Positions 12,901 to 22,692 of a DNA stretch of 64,000 bases are shown one piece after another (within the stretch, counting starts at the first letter, position 1; each line of letters begins with the position of its first letter). The DNA is from Brachionus rotundiformis (taxonomy: Eukaryota; Rotifera; Eurotatoria; Ploima; Brachionidae): assembly GCA_016802295.1 (NCBI GenBank), contig JAESIW010000020.1, positions 248,001 to 312,000 on the forward strand. Direction: 5' to 3'. The notes beneath the pieces are model-generated. The model had not been told where the DNA came from. It saw only the letters and a program-made list of their open reading frames with translations, and made no database searches. A program made the translations under genes and the position numbers.

Positions 12901-15900
12901 CGGCCTATTTTGACAAAAATCCAAAATTTACCTTGGTGAATTATGTGCTGGAGGAAACAATTGAGCTTGAACAAGGCAAAAAAAGGTACTCAATTGGACG
13001 AATGCCTGTTTTCAAAGGAAGCATACTGGTGCTTGAAATTATTGATGGCGGATTAGTGGCAACAAATAGTTTAGACAAGCTAGCCTATGCTCATCCGGAC
13101 TACTCGCTTGGAAAAAACTCGCTCACCAAACTAGAGAATGAAGTTTTTAAAAAAATATTTTTAATTAATTCTATTGTGGAACATGGTCACTACTTTAATG
13201 TTGTTCCTGTTCAAAAATCATATCCTTTATACTTTACCTACTTTGCCAAAATGAAACTGTCTAATTCATCAATTAATATTAAAGCTCGTCTAGATGTTAT
13301 TAATGGTATTTTTATAAATTATTTTTCTCAAAAATTAATAATTTTTTGCTTAAAGGTAGCTCTAGCTATCATAGTTTTGAGTATTTTTATAAAACTAGCG
13401 AAATAATGAGTAAGTAAAACATCATTTTGTTATTTGAATAAAAAATTGTTAATTAAACTTTAATTAATTAATTAAAATATTTTTTGGGAGTGATCAACAT
13501 TATTTAAAGATAAGTTGTAGGAATTATATATATTAAAATAGAATTTACCATCCAGGTTTTCTTAAAGAAAAAGCTTTTAGTTTATGTTTTATTTACCAAT
13601 CTAAAACAAGTACAAAATTGAGTTAAAATTCAAAATATACAAAGCATTTGAGTCTTTAAACATTAGAAAGATCGACTTTACAAAAATTAATACAATAATT
13701 ACAAAAATTTCAAATTAAATATCAAAAGAAATAGAAAAAATTTATTTAAAATATGATTAAAAAATTTAAGTATTACAAGTTGATTTTAAGTTTCTTTTTA
13801 AAAATTCTAGTGGCTTTTTAGTGTTAAAGACTGGCTAATTAACTAATTGATCAGGCCTGGTAAAACAATTCCTGAAAATTTTTTCTTTAATCATCTTTTT
13901 AATTCACTAATTTAGGATTCCTTAATTTTTGGCAAAATTAATTTATATTCCTCGAAGTAATAAGAAAATTAAATATTTTTATTAGATAAAAAATAATAAT
14001 CTATTAAATACATTTAAATTTTATAATTAGAATAAATCTTAAAAATTTTAAATTTAGCTTACAAATGGGTAAAAAGCTCATGTGTTTCCCAGTATGCCAA
14101 CTATTTTACTTCCGATCTTCAGCAAAATTGTAAATTTAGTAAGTCTTTTTTTACTAATAAAAGATATGAAAAATAATTTTTGTCAAATTAGAGCCAGAAT
14201 TTCCATCAGTACTGGACACAACTGGTCTACCAATAAATGCTGTCTCACCACAGAAATTTTTTAGATATGAAATCATAAAGCTTAGGGTTAATTTTACATT
14301 AAATTTCGTTCAAAAGCACACAATGAACAGATCATGGACACTCTTCCCAGCAGCATCAGCAACTTCATTTAGTAGTACACCACTAGTATTCGAGAACAAT
14401 CCGACAGTGAACCAAAGTCAATTGGTTATCCCGAGCAATACGCTTCCGTATGGAAAATATAAACTTGTTCATTGGATATATGTTAAAATTGACACTGGTT
14501 ATTTGACTGACTTGGACAATGAAATAACTCATGAGGTCAATATATACATTGAATCGGTGCCAAGTGGTATTGCACTTTTCTGTCTCGAAAATGGTCTTGA
14601 ATTTTTAAGATTGGGTCAAAAGCAAACGCTTGAACTAAATCCTTTAAAATATGCCTATGATATTGACTTTTTGGTACAAACAGACTCGCTTGACTTTACC
14701 TTTTACTGCATTGTAATTAACAAAAGTAGCTCAATTGATAACTTTGAGCAATTAAAACTAGATCAATCTGACAATTTGAAGACATTCTTGTTGAGTCAGG
14801 ACACTAATGAACCACTAGAGAATGGATGCTTTAATTCATCTGAAGACTTTTACTTTGGCTCTAGTGGAAAAGTTCTCACAATCAAAAACAACACTCTGCA
14901 AAGCTTAGAAGACAAAATTAATTTGTTTGTGGTGACCACGAACCATTTAGGAAAGATGTACCATCAGATGATTAGAGTGGAAAAATTGGAAGTTGAAGAA
15001 ATACCAGTTGGATCCATTGTGTAATTTTTCTTTTTAAATTAAAAAATTAATCAAAATAAAATAATTCTTTTAAAAAAAGATGTCGGTTGAAAAATTTTTG
15101 TAAGCCATTTGGAAAATATACCAAAGTTAATTCCGCCTATCAGCTCGTTTTGCAAAGTAGCTGCATTGATGGCTGTGACCAAAGCAAAATGGTCTTGTTT
15201 TCACACAAAATATTCTTTAGATTAAATGAAAATTCCGAATGGAAGATGGCCAATCGTTCCATCATGGAATCCTGTACTTATGGTGAGTATGAGCAGGAAT
15301 TTACCATCAGAGCCAAAATTTTCGACTTGCTGAAAGGCGCCCTTTTCTGGAGAATTGATTTAGACATTAGGACTATTTTTGCCAATAATTCAACTGCTCT
15401 TGGCTCCACATCTCTTAATTTGAAAATTAACGAAAAGCCTTACAATGGCTCATGCAGGCTAAACACACACAATGGGTTCGCTTTGAGCACATATTTTTCT
15501 ATCGAGTGCCAAAATTGGCTAGATAATGATGGATTTGTTGTACGGTACGAGTATTTTGCAAAATACTCTGACGGCTCAAGTCCAATAACGCTTAATTACA
15601 ATCAAAATGGACGCCTGGTAACACAGCTACCACAGGGCCTTAAAAGTGATGGATACAAAATGTTCATTTTTGTGCAGATAATCGATGACTCAGATGCCAT
15701 AACAATATTTGAAATTGAAAAACCTGTTATTGTTGAAGTTAAATTGGAAATTTTGCACAACTTGGCAAATCAACTTGTTAATGATCCAGAGAGTTCAGAA
15801 TTTTTCAAAGAAATCAAAAATGGTGATTTACAACAAGCATCCAGAAACATCATGTCCATGTCCTTGCTGCTCAAAGAGCAGACAGACAACTTGGAAAATA

Positions 15901-18900
15901 ATCAAAAAATAAAGGACTTATTTTTTACTGTTGCCAACGATTTTAAAATTGGTGACATAAGCAGTGTAAAAGTGGTATCTTCGGTTATGTCCACTCTTAC
16001 CGAAAATACCAATGAAGTAACCGAATTTTCGGCAATCAATGCTTTGAACAAAACTTTGGAACTGTCAGACAAACTAAACGAGCTTGCTGCCAGCAATGGA
16101 TTTGAGTTTTTAAAGCAAGCAGCTGATAAAATAGTGGACTCGAATGCCAATCTATTACTCAGTGTTGACAATTTAAAATCAAACAAAATTTTGGACACCT
16201 ACCAATCATCATCTAGTGTTCTTGACAAAATGGTAAATGTTTCCTCTATGCATTTGAGTATGAACCATGAGACTGAAATACAATCAAAAAGTATCCAAGT
16301 TAAAATTGGTCGCATGCTCACAGATCAAGTGACAGATAAAAAATTGAATCTAAATTCAGGAGAGTTCACTTTGCTTAAACTAAATGTCACAGACACAGTC
16401 CTAATGATCAGAAGTTTTTCTTTGCCAAGAATAATCGCCAACACAAATCCAAGTTTAAATGACTCTAAGATGGTTAGTCTAAGTATTTATGCAGAAGATG
16501 GTCACGAAATAAAAATTAACAACTCGAATTTTAAAATTAATATTAATCGCAATTTGGACTCCAATCAAACCCAATTTAAAAATTTTACCAGCATCTCAAG
16601 AGATAAATATGCTATCATTCAAGTTGATCTATTTAATACAAATTCTTCAATTAATTTACAAATAAAGCCCACAAATGAGACATCATACTTTGTTCTAATA
16701 GGATATGGCACTAGACCAAATTTTGAAAGCAATCTTTTCGACGAAGCAGCAATATTTTGCCAAAATGACCTTATTTATCCCAAAGACTATTTTCAAGTAT
16801 CACTAAGTCCGGACAGAATAAAAAATATGTTAACATATAATAAATTTGATAAAATTTTTTTTGCTATCAGCGAAATAAATGATGATCCAAACAAATATTG
16901 TCTAAACAATAGTTTGGAAACAAGATTTTTCAATTCAACACCAAAAAATATAAGCTTAAACGGTGACTTTTTGTACCAAGTTTATTCAAGTGAGTGTTTC
17001 TTTTTTGATACCCAATTGGGTGAGTGGACATCGAGTGGATTAGAACTGGACGATAAGGAAAAAAGTATTTCACAAACAAGTTGTCGATCAGCTCATCTGA
17101 CAGATTTTGCAGGAAGCTTTATTGTGTTGCCGGCCAAAATAGACTTTGAAAATGTGTTTGCCAATTCAGGATTTAACCAAAATCCGACTATTTACATCAC
17201 AGTGATTGTGGTATGTTCAAGTTACTTAATAATGTCGATAGTGTGTTTATATATGGATAGGAAAGATAAGACAAAGAGCAAAGTTTACTTTTTGGACAAT
17301 ATGCCAGAATGAAACTATTTTTATGAGATAAATGTTTTTACCGGTTCGAGAAAAGACCCCGGTACCAAGTCAAATGTAAAAATAAATTTATATGGCATGA
17401 ACTCAGAGTCTTTTGTGAGAGCATTAAAGTCTACCAATGACAAAGAAAATAAGCACTTGTTTCAGAGAAGCTCCATGGACACGTTTATCATGGGAGTCGA
17501 GGCTCCACTTGGAAGCTTGTTTCATTGTCGAGTCTTTCATGACAATTCAGCTAAAAATCGCCAAGATTCATCATGGTTTTTGAAGCACATAATTGTCACA
17601 GATATGCAAACAAATGAGAAGTTTATCTTTATATCCGAACAATGGTAAATAAATGTTCATTTGTTTAAATTTAAATTTTAAGATTTTTTAGATTAAAGAG
17701 CTAATTAATTTAAGAATGAAAAATTGTTTTATCAATAGACACTTTTATTAATAGCTAGAGTTAAGACTAAAAAGATACTTCTAGAATATTAAATTTAATT
17801 TAATTTAATTTAATGGAACCTTGAAATAAATAAGATTTTAAAGAGATAATATTAATATTTTCTGTTTCTATATTTTCGCTAAATTTTTTCTTAATCAAAA
17901 CTAGAAAAAAATATAAAAATATCTTATTTAATAGTATTTTAGTAATAAGCAAAAATACTACAAAAAACAGATTAGTTTGTTTTTTTTATCTATTCTTTAT
18001 CTTTTTTTTATTTATAAATAGCCATAGAGGTCAACTGCCCAAAGATTGTTATAACTTGTTTTTTGATTTAAATTCTTTCAATTAAAAATTAAATTTTTAA
18101 TTAATTATTTTGTTTGATTGAAATAACTAAATAGAAATTATTAGGTTTGCATTGGAAAAAGGCGATGGAAAAATAGATCGCAAATTGAACGTGGCTGGCG
18201 AAGAAGAGCTTAAAAACCTAGGCTACTTGTTAAAACGTGGAACCAAAGATAAACTTAGCGATGGTCATTTATGGATATCGATTATTGCCAGACCAACACT
18301 CAGCTCATTCACTCGTCTGGATAGACTTACATGCGCCTATGTGCTTCTCTTCATTACAATGCTGGCCAACATTCTCTACTATGAAGCTGACACCACTCCT
18401 AAAACAGGCAACTTTACCATCACACCGCAGCAAATTGGAATAGGAATAATGACCAACTTGATTTGCTTTCCGCCAAGTTTTCTGCTAATACAGCTGTTCA
18501 GACGCTCCAAAGCTAGGAGAACCAAAGCTGACGAGCTCACAGACAAGATCAGAACAAAAACAAAACAGAATAAAAAGAAAAAACTCGAGTTTCCTTACTG
18601 GGTCAAAATAATCGCTTATCTTTTATCAATTATTTTTACTGCTATTTGTCTTTTTTTCATAATAGTTAAAGGCATCTCGTTGGGAGATGACAAGGTTGCC
18701 AAATGGCTGTCCTCTTTTCTTTTCTCAATACTAACTTCATTTGTTATCACCCAGCCGATTCAAGTAGCTGCAATCACTTTTCTTCTTGTTCTCATATTCC
18801 GTAAGGCTGAAAACTTGACAAATTTTGAAGCTGAAATGCAAACAGAACCAATTGACCAAACTAGTGATACTAAACATCCACTCTATTACACAGAGTCGGT

Positions 18901-20593
18901 GCCAACAAGACCTCAAAATCTAACTCTAACAAAAGAAAAATACCTAAGAGATAAAAAAGCAATCAATATTCTAAAAGAGATAGCTTGCTATTCAGTATTT
19001 TTAATTGTTTTGTTCCTAGTGTGCTATTCGAACAAAGATCTCAATTCATTTAGGTACCAGAAAAACTTAAGAAATGTTTTGGGTGCTGCAAAAGACTTAG
19101 ATGGTGTGACCAAGATTGAGCATGTTTATTACTGGATTAGAACCAGTTTCCTAAAATCATTTTACTATGGAAACAAACAAGATTTAATGGCAGATCAAAC
19201 AAGCTATTTGTTAGGTACTCCCATTTTGAGGCAGTTGAGAGTTGTCAGTCAAAAATGTGATGGCCTAAATTTTGGCAATGCTTGCTATGGTGATTATGAT
19301 ATATTGAAACAGGACAAAGAGTCTTATGGACTAAAGTGGTCATTGAACAGGTCTTTGGATACACAAAATTACTCCGAGTACTTGGAATCGTTTTCGTACA
19401 AGTCTTCTCTTTTGGAAGCTTATCCATACTTTGGAGACTATGCTACCTATGTTGGTGGAGGATATACATTTGGTTTGAAGTTTAGAGAAAAAAATTTAAA
19501 CCAACTGGTAAAGGATGTTGAAAGCTTACAGCAACTTAACTGGATCGATTCACAAACAAGAGCTGTTTTTGCTGAACTATCTATCTATAACGTGAATCTT
19601 AATTTGTTCTCATACTGTACCATTTTGTTCGAGATTTTGCCAACAGGAAATTTAATCAAGAGTGTCAGAATAGAACCAGTTATACTTTATGAAACAAATG
19701 ACACATCAAAATACTTTGTCCTAGCATCTAATTTACTCTACATGCTGTTTGTGGTGTTTTTTATGGTAAAAGAAATAAGAAGAATGTATAAAATTGGTTT
19801 TAAGTATTTGACAGAAATTTGGAATTATGTTGAGTGGACAATTTTTGCATTCTCTTGGGCAGCGTTCTCAATTTATCTTTACAGACAATATGCCAAAGAT
19901 GACCTTTTTGAGAAAATAAAAGCAAAAGATAAACTGGTCAGACTACAGCTGCTCTCTTACTGGAATGACGTTCTTGGAATGCTGTTTGGCTTCTTGAGTT
20001 TGCTTGGTACTTTGAAATTTTTGAAGCTTCTTCGAACCAATCGAAACATATCAATGTTCGTGTATACACTCAAAGCCTCACTCTGGGATCTGGTCAATTT
20101 TTCAATTTTGTTCTTTGCCGTGTTTTTGGCTTTTGTACAACTGGTTTATGTAATTGAGCACCAAAATTCCAAAGAGTATTCAACCTTTATCACCACTTTT
20201 GAGACCCTATTTGGAATGATTCTGAGCAAGTTGCCAAGCAACATTTATCATGGCAATAATACTACAAACAAAATTCTCATTAGTATCGTATTCTATTTGA
20301 TAATAGTTTTTTTAATGATAAATATTTTGATTAAAATTTTGACTGATAATTTTGAAATGTTTAGAAATGAGTCGAAAAAAAAGTCTAATAGCTCACTTTT
20401 ATTTGAGTTTTTTAGAGAAAAGATAACAAAACTAAAGGAGAAAATTTACAAAATTTTTCAAAATAATCACGTAGAAGCCAATTCGATCAGTGTTCAGGAT
20501 GTCGAAGTGGAAACTTTTGAAAAATTGGACAAAAGTGTTTCCAAAATGACAAACTACATTTACCAAAACAAATATGATGATAACTTTTTATAG
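123..20593 (+). CDS. Polycystin-1-like 11-TM receptor/channel (5' partial, 28 exons visible)
   Basis: Large membrane receptor of the polycystin-1 family, which at the cell surface or cilium pairs an adhesion/GAIN-type ectodomain with a TRP-like channel core. Exons read by splice sites and phase: 123-260, 320-483, 539-989, 1043-1810, 1863-2179, 2710-3160, 3216-3535, 3594-4068, 5924-6064, 6120-6752, 6809-6940, 6991-7154, 7204-7651, 7810-7953, 8015-8632, 8760-8900, 8952-9133, 9183-9612, 9643-9777, 9831-10451, 10504-10650, 11921-12804, 12861-13305, 13356-13409, 14058-14138, 14192-15020, 15080-17644, 18145-20593. The sum is 14,327 nt and all phases agree. Order: at least 11 copies of a ~250-residue module, a REJ/GAIN-like region, GPS, TM1, PLAT, TM2 onward, polycystin (TOP) domain, pore TMs and a basic helical tail. 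One in-frame TGA (17310-17312) lies between TM1 and PLAT. The start codon and signal peptide are upstream of the window. Family call is secure; exon ends are predictions. Confidence 0.88.
1043..1810 (+). repeat. Ectodomain module B (intronless copy)
   Basis: A whole module in a single 768-nt exon: NCSLLFYSQ then IDFGDGTSE, YFGPMIP, the GFELYS block, a Cys pair (CIFDQSC), GYNTLKL, VKKGSMVMI and ISDYS. The late ALID/FY block is replaced by a diverged NVFLARKY. Both flanking introns are phase 1. Confidence 0.8.
1863..3160 (+). repeat. Ectodomain module C
   Basis: Two exons (1863-2179 and 2710-3160) split at the phase-0 site just after the GFEFYAVNAGKINIY block. The 530-nt intron between them contains nothing I recognise. 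The FGDG position reads YPDGS. The second half shows CGLVKSC, LKKGYNKI, IKKGSILRI, VSDYL and WRFHVKVLLDTKYW. Confidence 0.8.
3216..4068 (+). repeat. Ectodomain module D
   Basis: Exons 3216-3535 and 3594-4068, split at the phase-0 site. Blocks in order: LDISCPNLN, NCSLLALSQN, IDNGTDN, YFG, LLSTEFKFDAYLVGFELYAV, the Cys segment, ILTKGQMIYI, LAIN and WRFLFNALIDKTFY. The downstream intron is 1855 nt and holds a Tc1-like transposon. Confidence 0.8.
4171..5202 (-). mobile_element. Decayed Tc1/mariner-type transposon in an intron
   Basis: Lies in the 1855-nt intron 4069-5923. A TA-starting terminal inverted repeat (4171 onward, GTTGCGAAAGTTTAG core) is mirrored imperfectly near 5172-5200. Between them the minus strand encodes recognisable Tc1 DDE-transposase pieces: a WLF..DGASAHTS..V..WFEE segment, the region of the second catalytic Asp, and a KEWLRIPAE C-terminus. 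Frames are broken, so it is inactive. Confidence 0.75.
5924..6752 (+). repeat. Ectodomain module E
   Basis: Exons 5924-6064 and 6120-6752, using only the intron site after the FGDG segment. VIHFGDGKT is intact, followed by NTEAKFEAYLLGYELDA, a Cys pair (SCGSTFSC), KGYNQLSL, ISKGSLVFV, LFIDD and ISDY. The final block is diverged (LNMILAEQDYFDY), like module B. Confidence 0.8.
6809..7651 (+). repeat. Ectodomain module F
   Basis: Three exons (6809-6940, 6991-7154, 7204-7651). The first segment reads VIDIICQN...LVNCEI without FGDG. Then LPGTEFYFNAYCLGFEF, WCGAGESC, VGYNKVFY, VRKGQMVMV, ALAIDKK, LLSDL and LRFFINALIDRSYY. All three recurrent intron sites are retained. Confidence 0.8.
7810..8632 (+). 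repeat. Ectodomain module G
   Basis: Exons 7810-7953 and 8015-8632. The first exon gives SIQIMCWN...ANCTIL. The second is continuous through VNTEFAFDANLHAFELNV, the Cys segment (LCSEFTTC), PGYNYLTM, VSKQSMVSI, YSDYI and KFQFNCLIDRLFY. The phase-0 intron is absent here. Confidence 0.8.
8760..9612 (+). repeat. Ectodomain module H
   Basis: Three exons (8760-8900, 8952-9133, 9183-9612): AIDIFCKNQN...INCSAEVFTQS, then LLNTEFMFDAKISGFEFYA, SCGTLDSC, LGYNKIIF, VKKGQMIFI, LAIDH and NFCLNVLIDTSYY. Confidence 0.8.
9643..10451 (+). repeat. Ectodomain module I
   Basis: Exons 9643-9777 and 9831-10451: YLDLYCRN...INCTLITAS, then LPNTEFKFDSHVKGFELYS, IGLNKLDL, VKKGNMILL, LYSDYY and WRFYFSCEIEEQFYY. The usual Cys pair after the GFEL block is missing in this copy. 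Confidence 0.8.
10504..12500 (+). repeat. Ectodomain module J
   Basis: First exon 10504-10650 (FDCFNSN...LECTGYFISQ), then a 1270-nt intron with a foldback element, then exon 11921-12804. The second exon carries LLIDTLIKIEIDLIGFEFYS, CINTC, MGLNTLYL, VALVS and KFAFRAKVLPGYFY. It runs without a break into module K, so the between-module intron is lost here. The end coordinate is approximate. Confidence 0.75.
10762..11234. mobile_element. Foldback/MITE element in an intron
   Basis: An imperfect ~50-bp terminal inverted repeat (left arm begins GCATCTTGAAGTGATGATCA; right arm ends GATCATCAGCTTCAAGATGC). It encloses AT-rich non-coding DNA within the intron 10651-11920. No transposase reading frame is present. 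The rest of that intron (11235-11920) shows nothing I recognise. Confidence 0.7.
12501..13305 (+). repeat. Ectodomain module K (last copy)
   Basis: Starts inside exon 11921-12804 (DFMCRSIN...LDCYLMIFSQ, IDFGNCEH, HFGPSIP, LINNEFKYDTNLLGFEIFA). It continues after a 56-nt phase-0 intron in exon 12861-13305 (DCGDLVPC, FKGSILVL, HPDYS, IVEHGHYF). It is the most diverged copy at its C-terminal end and adjoins the REJ-like region. Confidence 0.75.
13356..17080 (+). other. REJ/GAIN-like region of the polycystin-like receptor
   Basis: Exons 13356-13409, 14058-14138, 14192-15020 and the first two thirds of 15080-17644. After a short linker, an Ig-like REJ-type segment (RYEIIKLRVNF, LPYGKYKLVHWIYV, SVPSGIALFC) leads into helical and beta segments typical of the GAIN fold before the GPS. 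Conserved Cys pairs (CIDGC near 15163) are visible. Assignment rests on position and motif style, not on a profile search. Intron 13410-14057 contains only AT-rich sequence. Confidence 0.6.
17062..17120 (+). other. GPS autoproteolysis motif
   Basis: Encodes SCRSAHLTDFAG, the GPS signature. In GAIN proteins cleavage occurs between Leu and Thr of the HLT triplet, here 17094-17102. One TM (17185-17265, VIVVCSSYLIMSIVCLY) follows, as in polycystin-1. Cleavage competence is inferred from the intact HLT. Confidence 0.8.
17310..17312 (+). other. In-frame TGA between TM1 and PLAT domain
   Basis: The reading frame runs LDNMPE, TGA, NYFYEINVFTG without a frame change. The flanking residues match the usual polycystin linker (DN.P...Y.YEI.V.TG), so the TGA replaces one residue of conserved coding sequence. 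Possible explanations are a point nonsense mutation or assembly error, recoding, or removal by a 45-nt in-frame intron 17283-17327 (GT...AG). Confidence 0.85.
17322..18210 (+). other. PLAT/LH2 domain of the receptor
   Basis: YEINVFTGSRKDPGTKSNVKI, then FVRAL, DTFIMGV, LGSLFHCRVFHDNS and SSWFLKHIIVTD form a PLAT beta-sandwich, the cytosolic lipid/protein-binding domain after TM1 in all polycystin-1 proteins. The domain is split by the 500-nt intron 17645-18144, which restores W|FALEKGDG in frame and contains a short TTTAA pentamer run near 17795-17815. Confidence 0.85.
18290..20593 (+). other. Polycystin channel core (TM2-TM11, TOP domain)
   Basis: One 2449-nt exon. After the PLAT junction come FTRLDRL and several TMs. 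The extracellular polycystin domain shows FLKSFYYGN, YLLGTPILRQLRV and the WID..TRAVF.E.SIYN.N.NLFS signature. Six channel-type TMs follow, including a pore stretch near FETLFGMILSKLP. The tail is basic and helical (FFREKITKLKEKIYKIF). The stop at 20591-20593 ends the protein normally. Confidence 0.9.
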
Positions 20594-21499
20594 ATTTGAA
20601 ATAATAACAAATAAAAAACTATAAACTATAATAACAAATAAACTTCTATTAGTTTATTATCAATAAATCTTCTTAATGCAAAAAAGATAGCTTAAATTTT
20701 TAAAAATATTTTTAAATTATTTATTACAATTATCTTGGAAATAAATCCATGCCGACATTTGTTAATCAATTCATTATGGCTTAAATGTCCAATTCAGACT
20801 TTCAGTATAATTTTCTCAGTTATTCGACAAACAATCGATGTAACAGAATCAGGTCCATAGTATTTCACACTTTCATTTAAGTAAAAATAACGGGTGTTCA
20901 AAAAATATTGGTGCGGATTTGTTTTCGATAAAATCTGGCGATTGGTTCATCCCAAACTTTTGAAATTTTATACTTAGATACATTAGGCTTTCATGATTAT
21001 AAAACACAATATTTTTATTTATTTGCTTTTTCTGTCACGGACCACTCATAAAGAGTCTTAATGTCCTCGTGGTTATTTATACTATTTTAATATGTTATCA
21101 TGATTTGATAGATAATAAAGAATGATTAAAATGATATAAAGATCTTAATTTTAATACATTTTGTTAAGAAGATATACTCAAAAAAGCCTGAAACATTTTA
21201 AAAAAAGAAAATTTTGGTATATTTCTGATTTTGAATTTAGTAAAACTTTTGAACGGAACAAGATATTTACACAAAATCATATTTTTTAGGGCTAAGGGTT
21301 TAAACCCCCTAAACCCTTGAAATGACTTTAAGTAAAAAGTTAATGTACTTAAATAAAAAATAAAGAGCTGAGCTTTAATTTTAATTTGAATGAGAAACAA
21401 TATTTATCACTGGTACTTGGCGTTTAATTTAAAAATACAAGAAAAAACACTTTTTTTTAGAAATTTAATAATTATTTGAATAGTTTCCCTTAGAATTCT
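20594..21499. other. Intergenic, no gene seen
   Basis: AT-rich spacer after the polycystin-like gene. It contains a small direct palindromic stretch around 21293-21320 (GGGTTTAAACCCCCTAAACCC). Nothing else is interpretable. Confidence 0.6.
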
Positions 21500-21697
21500 C
21501 TACATTACGAAATCTTTCACTGAAAAAACAAATTGAACTTTTACCTCGTCTGTTGGTTCTCTATTAATTGCTCTTTTTATCTTGTGTAGCTTATGCAGGT
21601 CCTCTATTGAGCTGGCTTCTTCCGCTTCGCTAGCACACTGGTTTATATAATTCCTCTTATCACGCCTAGCCCCTTTCTTTAAAAAGTCATCAGTCAA
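21500..21697 (-). mobile_element. LINE fragment (endonuclease-RT linker)
   Basis: A 66-codon minus-strand open stretch with RRDKRNYINQCASEAEEASS...LHKLHKIKRAIN. This is the pattern of the segment between endonuclease and reverse transcriptase in RTE-like non-LTR elements. No intact ORF surrounds it. The following DNA to 22692 is AT-rich and holds a TTTTGCAGAAATTTGCAGAC repeat (about 22095) also found near 45822. Confidence 0.6.
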
Positions 21698-22692
21698 AAA
21701 GAAATCTCTAAAAATAATTTAAATTATTGATTTAAACAAATTAAGACATTCCTTTGGACCAAATTAAAAGTTTTCATAAAATATTTCTTGGAACTAGTCA
21801 GATGGAGATTTGGAAGACTTTTTTAAAAATGTTGATAATTTGATGGTCATGTGAGATCAAATTTGAAGAAGTCATTTGAAGTAAGAAGCCAACCGTGCGT
21901 CTTACATTCATTTTTATGCTAAAAAGTTTTGACTAGTGGATGGAAGTTTAAATTGTGTTAATAAACAATTCATCTGTAGAGATGAGGTAGATCTTAATTG
22001 AAGATTGATTCAAATTTCTAAATATTTTTACTTCAATAAATACTTCATTACATAGCGAATGATTGCTATAGAAAACAATCAAATTTGCATTCAGAAATCT
22101 TTTGCAGAAATTTGCAGACATAGAAAATAAAATTTACACTGTAAATTTAAATGATTAATTGTTTACTTTGAAAATATGCTTTTGTAATATAGTTTTTACT
22201 TAAAAGATTCAAAAAACTTTTTTTAATGATATCTTTTGAGCACGATCATTTTAATTTGATCATTAAGTTCAATTTGAAAATATTTATTGGAATTTAAATT
22301 GCAAATTAATACTGAATATTTAATAATTCCCATCTGATTGAATATTGATGGCTATTAGTAATAATTTAATATCGCTAGGGTGTGCTAAAAAATATTAATT
22401 TACTCAAAAAGTATAATACTTTAGATAAATATCAATTAATCATAATTTATAAGTCAAATTTTGAATTTTTCTTTTTAAATAAAGAAATTATTACGACATC
22501 AAAAATAGGTAGATTTGAAGATTAATTCAAAAAAATAAGAAAAAATAGAATATTTCGCATAAAATTTCTATTTAGTTTTTCATGAGACATTTTCTTCTTG
22601 ATCTTAAACATCGTTGTTATTCATAATAAAAAGGCAACATTTGGCTTTTTGGCTAAGTTACTCATTTTAAAATAATAAAACTCAATTCAAAA

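Noticed and set aside
15709..16198. ORFs on both strands inside the receptor exon 15080-17644
   Set aside because: They lie wholly within a long conserved coding exon and show no family features.
21164..21400. 78-codon minus-strand ORF with a GGGTTTAAACCC palindrome
   Set aside because: No recognisable protein features; considered as telomere-like repeat too, but there is no tandem array.
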